This document shows positions 33,967 to 41,569 of a DNA stretch of 64,000 nt, piece by piece (position 1 is the stretch's first letter; each line of letters opens with the position of its first letter). The stretch spans positions 1-64,000 of the forward strand of contig JAFWPB010000028.1 in the NCBI GenBank assembly GCA_017545245.1, read 5' to 3'. The notes below the pieces were generated by a model. That model was not told where the DNA came from, ran no database searches, and saw only the letters and a list, made by a program, of their open reading frames with translations. The position numbers and the translations under genes were made by a program. This DNA comes from Clostridiales bacterium (GTDB lineage: Bacteria; Bacillota; Clostridia; Saccharofermentanales; Saccharofermentanaceae).

Positions 33967-34722
33967 ATGCTGAATCAGTTTTCCAGGACACAATTACTTT
34001 ATGGCGCGGAGAATATGAGTAAGTTCAGATCTTCCCGTGTAGCAGTCTTCGGAATCGGAGGCGTGGGCGGCTATGTCGTAGAGGCCCTGGCCCGAAGCGG
34101 GGTCGGCGCTCTGGATCTGATCGACGATGACAAGGTGTGCCTTACCAATCTCAACCGTCAGCTTCTGGCGACCAGAAAGACAGTCGGAAAATATAAAGTA
34201 GATATGGCGCAGGAGCGCGTCCATGAGATTAACCCGGACTGTGAGGTCAGGGTATATAAGACATTTTTCCTTCCGGAGACGCAGGATCAGTTCGACTTTA
34301 CTGAATACGACTATGTGGTCGATGCGATCGACACCGTTACCGGAAAACTCGCCATTATCGAAAAAGCCAAAGAAGCAGGCGTCCCGGTGATTTCTTCCAT
34401 GGGTGCAGGAAATAAAGTAAACGCGTCGCTTTTCGAGGTGGCGGATATTTACGAAACGTCCATCTGTCCTTTGGCCAAAGTCATGCGCCGCGAGTGCAGA
34501 AAAAGAGGTATCGACTCTCTTAAGGTCGTCTATTCCAAAGAAGTCCCGATCCGGCCTTTAGAAGATATGTCGATCAGCTGCAGACAGCATTGCATATGCC
34601 CCCCGGGAACCGTCAGAAAATGCACGGAGCGAAGAGACATCCCCGGATCCACCGCATTCGTTCCTTCGGTCGTCGGACTGATCATTGCGGGCGAAGTCAT
34701 TAACGACCTGGCAGGAATCTAA
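33967..34722 (+). CDS. tcdA: tRNA threonylcarbamoyladenosine dehydratase (TcdA/CsdL)
   Basis: The 251-residue protein is E1-like. It has FGIGGVGGYVVEALARSG (nucleotide-binding loop), DLIDDDKVCLTNLNRQL, the DAIDTVTGKLAII motif and MGAGNKVNAS. It uses ATP to cyclise t6A37 in tRNAs to ct6A, improving decoding of ANN codons; in E. coli it works with the cysteine desulfurase CsdA. No desulfurase is adjacent, but an Rrf2-like promoter site precedes the gene, as for sulfur-trafficking genes. The start has AAGGATAAGGGGAC upstream. Confidence 0.92.
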   Translation: MLNQFSRTQLLYGAENMSKFRSSRVAVFGIGGVGGYVVEALARSGVGALDLIDDDKVCLTNLNRQLLATRKTVGKYKVDMAQERVHEINPDCEVRVYKTFFLPETQDQFDFTEYDYVVDAIDTVTGKLAIIEKAKEAGVPVISSMGAGNKVNASLFEVADIYETSICPLAKVMRRECRKRGIDSLKVVYSKEVPIRPLEDMSISCRQHCICPPGTVRKCTERRDIPGSTAFVPSVVGLIIAGEVINDLAGI

Positions 34723-34842
34723 TTTCTTAAATCAGTAATACGATCACTAGGGCGGATGAATACCTAAGTAAGTATTCCTAAAGCATTCTTAAACATTTCT
34801 TTGCCTTCCTTAGACGATGCCTTTACCTTTCAGATGTACCCG

Positions 34843-34971
34843 TCACGGAACCGACAGCACGAACCCGCTATCTGCAGATGCGGATCTCCATACCTGATAA
34901 CCGGTCGCACCGGTCACAGCATTCCATGAAACCTTGACGCTTACAGCCGACTCAGATGTGGCCTTAAACGG
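34843..34971 (-). pseudogene. Fragment of a fibronectin type III-like domain
   Basis: The minus strand encodes SVKVSWNAVTGATGYQVWRS and a few flanking residues, then a stop. This is the signature of FN3 repeats in large clostridial surface proteins. It has no start, and no other domain of such a protein is nearby. It is a scrap. Confidence 0.65.
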
Positions 34972-34984
34972 CACGCACTGAACG

Positions 34985-35134
34985 CTTATCGTGATCCCGG
35001 ATGCGATTCGGGAAACGTTCTTCCGGAAACTGCACGATGCGGTGGAAGAAGCCGGCGGAAAGGTCGTCTTTAACGACACGCACAGACTCTATCTGACGAA
35101 GAAACCATCGCTCCCCGAGAGTGCGCCACAATAA
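34985..35134 (+). pseudogene. C-terminal scrap of an unknown gene
   Basis: 49 codons reading LIVIPDAIRETFFRKLHDAV, then EEAGGKVVFNDTHRLYLTKK and a short tail to TAA. The composition is protein-like, and no start lies near it. I do not recognise the family. It abuts the FN3 scrap on the other strand, so this 400-bp stretch is a junction of leftovers. Confidence 0.45.
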
Positions 35135-35165
35135 AAGTACAAAGAGGAAACCGCGAAATATCGGA

Positions 35166-35981
35166 TCAATCAAATTGCGCCTGTGCTTTTTCTGCGGTCA
35201 GTTTTCTTTTCTCCAATGTCTTCTCAAAAAGCACTTGTGCCGTTTGCGGGAAGTTCTCGTAAACGACTTTTGTGCCTTCCTCTGTGATACCGCCGGGTGT
35301 AGCGACCCGAGTGACGACATCTTCAAATGACATATCTTTTTTCAGCATGAGTTCGCCGGTGGCGATCATGGTCTGAAGGACCATCCGCACCACCTGGTCA
35401 TGCGGAATATCGGTGTGTTCTTCCGAAGTTTTTACGATCACATCGAAGATCGACGCGATGAATCCGGGCATGCAACTGACAAGCTCGGAACCCATTCCAA
35501 GTTCTTGCTCAGGGAGTTCGATGACATTTCCCATGCAGGTGAGAAGTCGTTTGAGATTTCCTTTATCTTCTGTGGAAACCAGATCGTTGTAACAAACCAG
35601 TGTTTGCGAACGGTCCACTTCGGCTGTTACGCTCGGGATCACTTTGGCGATCCTGTACGCACGTGGCAAACACTTCTGCAGATTTTGAAATGTGACACTA
35701 CCGTTTAGGGATACCAGAAGAGCATCATCTTTGATAAAATCGCGGATCTCTTCCAGCACACCTTTCAGATCGAATGGACGGAGACATAGGAACAAGATAT
35801 CCGCGGAAGAAGCAAGCTCGACATTACTGTTTAAGATCGTTGCCCATTTCTTCGCATCGCGTAGCTTTTCCGGCGAACGGCTGGATAGAAGAAGAGAATC
35901 CTTGTCCAGAAGACCGGAAACGGCAAATTTCTCCGCCAACATCTTTCCCATACTTCCAAATCCGATGAGCCCGACTTTCAT
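35166..35981 (-). CDS. Pyrroline-5-carboxylate reductase family protein
   Basis: The 271-residue protein begins MKVGLIGFGSMGKMLAEKF (NADPH-binding Rossmann motif). It keeps ILFLCLRPFDLKGVL, RIAKVIPSVTAEV and the conserved C-terminal VATPGGITEEGTKVV. P5C reductases make the last step of proline synthesis. The C-terminus is less canonical than in ProC, and the form resembles ComER-like members, so the exact substrate is left open. The start follows AAGGAGGTACGGATTC. Confidence 0.85.
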   Translation of the reverse strand: MKVGLIGFGSMGKMLAEKFAVSGLLDKDSLLLSSRSPEKLRDAKKWATILNSNVELASSADILFLCLRPFDLKGVLEEIRDFIKDDALLVSLNGSVTFQNLQKCLPRAYRIAKVIPSVTAEVDRSQTLVCYNDLVSTEDKGNLKRLLTCMGNVIELPEQELGMGSELVSCMPGFIASIFDVIVKTSEEHTDIPHDQVVRMVLQTMIATGELMLKKDMSFEDVVTRVATPGGITEEGTKVVYENFPQTAQVLFEKTLEKRKLTAEKAQAQFD

Positions 35982-36108
35982 GAATCCGTACCTCCTTGTT
36001 TCAGAAGCGGAGATGCGAATGTTTCCGCTTCATATACCTGTTCCCGACATGCACTAATAATATCAAATCATCTTGGATCAATGAAAGATACCGGTCGTAT
36101 AGATCAGC

Positions 36109-36271
36109 GTTGAAAGAAATCATAAACAACATTATAGTTATTTACGTTATGACCGGCGAACCCAGTCTCAAATGGTAAGATGATGAGATATTTGTGAGAT
36201 GGATCGATATAACATTGGAAGGATCTGTAGCTTTGCGTCTCGTCGCTGCCCGACTCATTCCCATAAATGAT
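36109..36271. repeat. 163-bp direct repeat, copy R2
   Basis: Copy of the 3' end of the 30230 lipoprotein gene, one mismatch. It ends exactly where the Fic fragment begins (CATCCC at 36272). Frames reading across it are artefacts. Confidence 0.95.
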
Positions 36272-36475
36272 CATCCCTTTAATGATGAATGCAAACGAAT
36301 TGCCGCATCGCTGTTTTTGGAGTTTCTGAATAGAAACGGCTGTTTGTTCAAGAATGGTGAAAAAACGATAAGTGATGGAACTCTGGTTGCGATTACACTC
36401 ATGATAGCGGAATCTGATTCGTCAGATAAGGAGATCATGATCACACTGGTCATGAATCTGATGAATATCAGATAA
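36272..36475 (+). pseudogene. C-terminal Fic/RhuM-like fragment with damaged active site
   Basis: The frame reads HPFNDECKRIAASLFLEFLN, then NGCLF..., LVAITLMIAES and MITLVMNLMN. This is the end of the Fic/DOC-type virulence-associated family, where the motif is HPFxDGNKR. Here Gly and Asn of that motif are Glu and Cys, so it could not act as an AMP transferase. Everything before the motif is replaced by repeat R2. It is a relic. Confidence 0.75.
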
Positions 36476-36480
36476 CAGAC

Positions 36481-36513
36481 AAAAAGACCGGCCAAGGTTA
36501 TCCTCAGCCGATC
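36481..36513 (-). terminator. Likely terminator of guaA
   Basis: Minus strand: GATCGGC...GCCGGTC stem followed by TTTTTG, 145 nt after the guaA stop. It is almost the same as the hairpin at 31473-31507. Confidence 0.65.
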
Positions 36514-36589
36514 TTTCTTCAGTCATATGAAATACTGACTCCCGCGCAGAAGTGAAGTTTTTCGAAGACTCCCCACAGGAGGAGCGTAT

Positions 36590-36645
36590 CATTTTACCGG
36601 CGCATTTCGCACAAGCGAAGCGCGGAGTACCGCGCCGGTAAAATG
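36590..36645. repeat. Large hairpin just after guaA (conserved apex, variable arms)
   Basis: A perfect 14-bp stem CATTTTACCGGCGC / GCGCCGGTAAAATG encloses the apex CGCACAAGCGAAGCGCGGAG, the same apex as beside S6 and S7. It starts 12 nt downstream of the guaA stop. No T run follows on the minus strand. Confidence 0.75.
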
Positions 36646-36657
36646 CATCCGCGACGA

Positions 36658-36683
36658 TCATTCCCACTCAATCGTTCCTGTCG
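36658..36683 (-). repeat. guaA 3'-end repeat, copy S8 (the functional guaA end)
   Basis: These are the last codons of the intact gene, TGTIEWE and TGA. It is the reference for copies S1-S7. Confidence 0.95.
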
Positions 36684-37638
36684 GCTTCGGTGTGAGGTCG
36701 TAAAGTACGCGGTTGACGCCTGGTACTTCGTTGATGATTCGATCTACGATCTTATGCAGGAGTGCATACGGGATCTCTTCAATCGTGGCGGTCATGGCGT
36801 CACGTGTGTTGACGGCGCGGATGACTACGAAGTTTTCAAAAGCTCTGACGTTGTTCTTTACGCCTACGGACTTGTAATCCGGAACGAGTGTGAAGTACTG
36901 CCATACTTTTCCTTCAAGCCCGGCGTTGGCGAATTCTTCACGAAGGATCGCATCGGATTCACGAACCATCTCGAGACGGTCTTTCGTGATCGCACCGGTG
37001 CAGCGTACGCCGAGACCCGGACCCGGGAACGGCTGACGGTAAACCATGTTGTTCGGAAGACCCAAAGCTTCACCAACTACGCGAACTTCATCTTTGTAGA
37101 GGAACTTAAGTGGCTCAACGAGACCTTCGAAATGAATATCTTCCGGGAGACCGCCTACGTTGTGGTGTGCTTTAACAGGACCACTCTCGAGGATATCCGG
37201 ATAGATGGTACCCTGTGCCAGGAAATCCACGTCCGGAAGCTTTCTGGCTTCTTCTTCAAATACGCGGATGAACTCTTCGCCGATGATCTTTCTCTTTCTC
37301 TCCGGCTCTTCGACGCCCTCGAGTTTAGAAAGGAAACGCTCGGATGCATCTACATATACGAGAGTCGCATCCATCTGGTTTCTGAAAACTTCGATAACCT
37401 GTTCCGGCTCGCCTTTGCGGAGAAGTCCGTGATTAACGTGAACGTTGATCAGGTTCTTGCCGATTGCCTTGATGAGAAGAGCGGCTACAACTGATGAGTC
37501 AACTCCACCGGACAAAGCCAGAAGGACTTTCTTATCGCCGACCTGTGCTTTTACAGCGGCAACCTGTTCCTCGATAAAAGCATCAGCCAGTGCGCGGGTA
37601 GTGATTCTTTCCATTTCCTCGGGACGTTTGTTTTCCAT
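36658..37638 (-). CDS. guaA: GMP synthase, ATP-pyrophosphatase subunit without amidase domain
   Basis: The 326-residue protein has the PP-loop [20 protein letters not shown] near the start. It also has [11 protein letters not shown], the [11 protein letters not shown] region, [30 protein letters not shown] and the C-terminal dimer domain ending [10 protein letters not shown]. It adenylates XMP and aminates it to GMP. The ~190-residue N-terminal class I amidase of ordinary bacterial GuaA is absent and is not next door, so ammonia must come from a separate subunit or free pool. AAAGGAGTACCGCTT before 37638 decides the start. Its 3' end is the source of repeats S1-S7. Confidence 0.9.
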   Translation of the reverse strand: MENKRPEEMERITTRALADAFIEEQVAAVKAQVGDKKVLLALSGGVDSSVVAALLIKAIGKNLINVHVNHGLLRKGEPEQVIEVFRNQMDATLVYVDASERFLSKLEGVEEPERKRKIIGEEFIRVFEEEARKLPDVDFLAQGTIYPDILESGPVKAHHNVGGLPEDIHFEGLVEPLKFLYKDEVRVVGEALGLPNNMVYRQPFPGPGLGVRCTGAITKDRLEMVRESDAILREEFANAGLEGKVWQYFTLVPDYKSVGVKNNVRAFENFVVIRAVNTRDAMTATIEEIPYALLHKIVDRIINEVPGVNRVLYDLTPKPTGTIEWE

Positions 37639-37876
37639 AAGCGGTACTCCTTTGTATCGTAATAATGAATACATCCATCTTAACGCAAAAGCACTGCCGA
37701 TGGCAACGAAAAAACGTAAGGGGAGAGGACTTCGGAGAAGGATAAGAAGAAAATGCCGGGGGGCAAGTGCTTTTTGTTCATGGAAAATTCGCTTTTATGT
37801 CGTAATCCCTTGCGAAATCAAAATTGTTTCTCTGCTATAATGTTCATAATCACGTTTCGGGGGAAATTGTCGACGT

Positions 37877-38974
37877 ATGTTGGAATTAAACGAGAACATT
37901 AAAGAAACTCTTCGTGCTAGAGAAATGACGCAGAAGCAATTGGCTTCCTACCTGGGTATGTCGGAGTGTTCTTTGTCACGTTATCTGAAGGGAACGAGAA
38001 TGCCACGCCCGGAGGATGCGCAGAAGATCGCCAATTTCCTGGGCCTTTACCCGAAAGAATGGTTTTCCAGAGAGGCTTCGGAATCGGAAGAACAATCCTC
38101 TGAATCGGCATCTCTTCTGAAACCGTCGCGTCAGGCGTGGGAGAAACTCCGCACGTGGCCGGAGGCGATCGAGGCTCTTGCTACCACACATACGATCTCC
38201 GTACAGGATATTTGTCAGATCCTTCATGCTCCGAGAAGCTGGGTAAACCGGTTTGTGCTTCCGCATGTCGATAAGATCTACCTTCCTGACGGCAAGCGTG
38301 CCGGAAAAGAGATAAACACAAACTGGAAAGAAGTCGCGGCGATCCAGCTTGGAAAGGATATGCAGGACTCTACCTGGTGTAACAAGGAAGATTTCGATAA
38401 CCTCATCATGGGAAGCATCCTTTCCGTAACCAAGCAGACCAAGCTGATCCCGGCTGAACTTCTGGTTCAGGATAAGAAGGCGTACGCGGAAGAATATAAT
38501 TCCTACACGGAGAAGATGGAGGAACTGGTTGGGCACCTCAAGCAGTATCCGGATTCACCCATCGAGAAATATGCAGAACTGGCCAATCTCAGAAAGCTCC
38601 AGAAGCAGTGTTACCGTCGTCAGCTTTCGAATGAGGGACGCCAGATTCTGAGAAGTAATATGCCATCAGCGGCGACACCGGACAAGACGAAGAGTATTCC
38701 GGTAAGACTGCCTTCCGTGCCGATCGAGAAGTGGATCGCGCCAGAAGATATGAAAGACTTTGCCGAGCTTGAGGAGACAGGACACAAGTACTTCTTTAAG
38801 AACGGATATGTCCGTATCCTTCTGTCGTTTGTCGAGTCGAACGGAAATGCAGTGAAGAAGATGTTCTACGTGGCTGACGCAGAGACGCTCTACCATAAAT
38901 ATGTGGAAGAATATGTCCTCATCAGTGAGGAAGTCTGGCAGATGTACGCGATCCGCCTCATGTCCCGACGCTAA
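37877..38974 (+). CDS. XRE-family regulator with long C-terminal domain
   Basis: The 365-residue protein has an N-terminal XRE helix-turn-helix (MTQKQLASYLGMSECSLSRY, residues ~17-62). A second predicted helix-turn-helix-like stretch follows (ISVQDICQILHAPRSWVNRF, ~110-135), then a ~200-residue unknown domain ending LMSRR. A TATAAT lies at 37836, 41 nt before the ATG; the ribosome binding site is a GGGGGAAATTG further up. It diverges from guaA. Targets are unknown; it may mark the edge of the stable chromosome. Confidence 0.8.
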   Translation: MLELNENIKETLRAREMTQKQLASYLGMSECSLSRYLKGTRMPRPEDAQKIANFLGLYPKEWFSREASESEEQSSESASLLKPSRQAWEKLRTWPEAIEALATTHTISVQDICQILHAPRSWVNRFVLPHVDKIYLPDGKRAGKEINTNWKEVAAIQLGKDMQDSTWCNKEDFDNLIMGSILSVTKQTKLIPAELLVQDKKAYAEEYNSYTEKMEELVGHLKQYPDSPIEKYAELANLRKLQKQCYRRQLSNEGRQILRSNMPSAATPDKTKSIPVRLPSVPIEKWIAPEDMKDFAELEETGHKYFFKNGYVRILLSFVESNGNAVKKMFYVADAETLYHKYVEEYVLISEEVWQMYAIRLMSRR

Positions 38975-39038
38975 ATGAGATTGGCAAGTGCTTTTCGTGT
39001 ATAATAGTAGGGAAATCTAAGAAGGGAAGACCAGCCTT

Positions 39039-39908
39039 TTGGAATCCTACAGTGTCCTCATGTCTGTGTATGCGAAAGAGAAGAGCCTGTTTCTGAAACA
39101 GGCTGTTTCAAGTATGCTGGATCAGAAGATGGCGCCGGAGGAGGTTGTGCTGGTGTGCGACGGGCCTCTTAACGAGGAGTTGGATCAGGTGATATCCGGT
39201 TTTGAAGCGGAGCATCCTGATCTTTTTCATGTCGTAAGACTTCCACAAAACCGTGGCCTGGCGGCAGCTCTGAACGAAGGGCTGAAGGTGTGCCGGTGTC
39301 CTTGGATCGCGCGTATGGACAGTGATGATATTGCGCTTCCTGACCGTATGACAAAGCAGTTCGCCTGTGTACAGAAGACGGGGGCGGAGCTTCTTTCCGG
39401 AACGGTCGCGGAGTTTGCGACAGAACAGCTGGGACAGGATGAGACGGTCACAGAGGAGAAGATGCAGGCTTTATTGAAGTCGGAGGACCTGTCATTGCGG
39501 AGCCTTCCGACCGATGATGCGTCGATCCGGAAGTTTTCCAGAAAGAGAAATCCCATGAATCATCCGGCGGTTCTCATGAAGAAAGAAGTCGTGGAGAAGG
39601 CAGGGGGATACAGTACGGCATATCCGTATTTTGAGGATTACGACCTGTGGCTGCGGATCTTGAAGACAGGGACGAAAGCGGCGAATGTCGGGGAACCGGT
39701 TCTTTTGATGCGGGCGGACGAGGGCCTTTATGAGCGTCGTGGCGGCAAAGAGTATTCCCGCTACATGAAGACGTTCCGAAAGCGTATGTGGAAAGAGAAA
39801 GACTGCAGCTTTACGGAATATATATCGCAGGTATGGATCCGGAAACTTGTGGCAGCGGCGCCGTCCGGGATAAGAAAAAAGTTTTACGGGAAGGTACTCC
39901 GGAAATGA
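39039..39908 (+). CDS. Family 2 glycosyltransferase
   Basis: The 289-residue protein has the GT-A fold pattern: YSVLMSVYAKEKSLFLKQAV, VLVCDGPLNEELD, PQNRGLAAALNEGLK, the metal-binding DxD region (ARMDSDDIALPDRM) and FEDYDLWLRI. It transfers a sugar from a nucleotide donor to a surface glycan. It starts at a TTG (GAAGGGAAGACC upstream) and overlaps the next glycosyltransferase by four bases (ATGA), so they act in one pathway. No membrane segment is seen. Confidence 0.88.
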   Translation: MESYSVLMSVYAKEKSLFLKQAVSSMLDQKMAPEEVVLVCDGPLNEELDQVISGFEAEHPDLFHVVRLPQNRGLAAALNEGLKVCRCPWIARMDSDDIALPDRMTKQFACVQKTGAELLSGTVAEFATEQLGQDETVTEEKMQALLKSEDLSLRSLPTDDASIRKFSRKRNPMNHPAVLMKKEVVEKAGGYSTAYPYFEDYDLWLRILKTGTKAANVGEPVLLMRADEGLYERRGGKEYSRYMKTFRKRMWKEKDCSFTEYISQVWIRKLVAAAPSGIRKKFYGKVLRK

Positions 39909-40993
39909 AGATCGTGATCGATGCAAGAACACTGGGAACGAAGCCGAGCGGCATAGGGATCTATGCCTATAATTTCCTGTGCGGTCTTCTGGACAAATAC
40001 GATGTTACGCTGGTGACGGATCTGGCCACCAGTTCAGAGATGATGAGCCTGAAAGAAAAGGGCGTCAAGATCATCGAATATGGAAAAGAGATCTATAGGA
40101 GCACAGGAGTCTTTTCGTATTTCCGCTTTGTAAGACAGGTGCTTCGGGATGTGCAGCCGGAGCTTTTCTGGGAGCCGAATATTCTGGTTCCGATCGCGCT
40201 TTCCGGATTCCATGGAAAAACGGTGATCACGATCCACGATATGTTCCCGGTTACGATGCCACAGTATTTTGGCAAAAAATACAGCGCCTATTTCAAGTTC
40301 ATGTTGAAAAGGACTTTGAAACATACGGATCTGATTTTATATAACTCCTTCGAGACGAAGAAAGAGACTGAGCAGTTCTTCCCGACGGCGAAAAGCGTCG
40401 AGAGCCACGTGCTTTACATCATTGTGCCGAGAGCCGCATATCAAGGAGAGATCCAGGATGGAGAGTATTTCCTTTATGTGGGAAATATGGAAAAAAGAAA
40501 AGGCGTGGATATCCTGGTCGATGCTTTTGGAAAGTATGTGGAGAAGGGCGGAAAGAAAAAACTGGTTCTTGCCGGAAAAAAGAGAGAAGACGATGTCGAT
40601 GCGAAGATATCGGAACTCGTCTCCAGATATCCGGAACAGGTGACGTATAAAGGATATGTTACCGACGAAGAGAAAAATGCGCTCTATGCAGGCGCGGCGG
40701 TAGTGCTTTTCCAGTCGAGGGCGGAAGGATTCGGTCTTTGCGTGATCGAAGCCATGCAGTATCAGAAGAAAGTACTGGCGAGTGATCTTTCGATCTTCCA
40801 GGAGATCGTGGGCGATGCGGTTTCATATTTCCCGTTATCGGGAGGCGCGGAGGCGTTAAGTTCAGCAATGCTTCAGGAATTGCCGGATCCGGATCTCGAA
40901 AAATATAAAAATGTCATGGAGAAGTATTCCCCGGAAACCCTTATTCCCAGACTTCTTGAGGTTTTTGACGATGTGGGGAAGAAAAAATCCTGA
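39905..40993 (+). CDS. Family 4 (GT-B) glycosyltransferase
   Basis: The 362-residue protein begins MKIVIDARTLGTKPSGIGIY, with the acceptor-side glycine loop. It continues with VITIHDMFPVTMPQYF, LYVGNMEKRKGVDIL and the donor-binding RAEGFGLCVIEAMQYQK (E-x7-E motif). ATG 39905 overlaps the previous stop; a longer upstream frame lies inside the neighbour and has no ribosome binding site. With the GT2 gene it likely builds a cell-surface polysaccharide or glycolipid. Confidence 0.9.
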   Translation: MKIVIDARTLGTKPSGIGIYAYNFLCGLLDKYDVTLVTDLATSSEMMSLKEKGVKIIEYGKEIYRSTGVFSYFRFVRQVLRDVQPELFWEPNILVPIALSGFHGKTVITIHDMFPVTMPQYFGKKYSAYFKFMLKRTLKHTDLILYNSFETKKETEQFFPTAKSVESHVLYIIVPRAAYQGEIQDGEYFLYVGNMEKRKGVDILVDAFGKYVEKGGKKKLVLAGKKREDDVDAKISELVSRYPEQVTYKGYVTDEEKNALYAGAAVVLFQSRAEGFGLCVIEAMQYQKKVLASDLSIFQEIVGDAVSYFPLSGGAEALSSAMLQELPDPDLEKYKNVMEKYSPETLIPRLLEVFDDVGKKKS

Positions 40994-41063
40994 AAATTTT
41001 TCTAGAAATCTGTAACGTCAGATCAGTTCAATTGTTTAACCATCAGAAAGCGAGGTAAGATAT

Positions 41064-41567
41064 GTGAGCGGAATCAACGACATGGAAGCGGTCTATAAGC
41101 GATATGCACTTCCGCTCAAGAAGTACATCATCACGCTGTGCCATGATGACTTCCTTGCAGATGACCTGGTCGCTGAAACATTCTATCGGGCCATCACACA
41201 TTCAGACTCCTGGCAGGGAGGCAACATTTATACCTGGCTTTGCACCATAGCGAAGAATCTGTTTTTCAATCACGTAAAGAAGAAAGAACAACAGAATGTT
41301 TCGCTCGATGATGAGGAAAACCCATTCGAGGTACCGTCGAAAGAGGATCCAACGGCGGCGATCGAAAGGGAAGAAACAAGGACATATCTTCTAAAGAAGA
41401 TGCAGGATCTGACGCCGACAGAACGAGAAGTGATCTACCTTCGAACCTACGCAGACCTGTCATTCAAAGAGATCGGAGATGTGCTTGGAAAAACAGAAAA
41501 CTGGGCGCGTGTGACTTTTTTCAGAAGTAAAGAGAAGCTCCGCCGCAATATGGAAAGGATGGAATAA
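41064..41567 (+). CDS. ECF-type RNA polymerase sigma factor
   Basis: The 167-residue protein shows sigma region 2 (LCHDDFLADDLVAETFYRAI, then IYTWLCTIAKNLFFNHVKK) and region 4 (LTPTEREVIYLRTYADLSFK, then EIGDVLGKTENWARVTFFRS). The start is a GTG at 41064 with GAGGTAAGATAT before it. The gene for its anti-sigma factor follows 2 nt later. ECF pairs of this kind respond to cell-envelope or secretion stress. No recognisable autoregulatory promoter was identified. Confidence 0.92.
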   Translation: MSGINDMEAVYKRYALPLKKYIITLCHDDFLADDLVAETFYRAITHSDSWQGGNIYTWLCTIAKNLFFNHVKKKEQQNVSLDDEENPFEVPSKEDPTAAIEREETRTYLLKKMQDLTPTEREVIYLRTYADLSFKEIGDVLGKTENWARVTFFRSKEKLRRNMERME

Positions 41568-41569
41568 AA

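Larger units (their letters stand above)
13896..36683. mobile_element. Putative 22.8-kb island between guaA-end copies S7 and S8
   Basis: The segment is bounded by two direct copies of the guaA end. It is more AT-rich than both flanks through 14-31 kb and rich in duplicated genes, relics and regulator pairs. Its right end is the true guaA gene. This fits an element integrated into guaA's 3' end with S8 as the rebuilt end and S7 as the displaced one. No integrase is inside, and the block 31.5-36 kb carries ordinary metabolic genes, so boundaries and mobility are unproven. Confidence 0.4.

Noticed and set aside
35161..35185. A ninth guaA-end copy at the end of the proC-like gene (CAATCAAATTGCGCCTGTG)
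   Set aside because: Only a loose match; the bases encode the natural AQAQFD end of the reductase, so the resemblance is likely chance.
320..36683. CRISPR array made of the 26-bp repeats
   Set aside because: Intervals are 1.4-22.8 kb and carry genes; the repeat is a coding end of guaA, and no cas gene is present.
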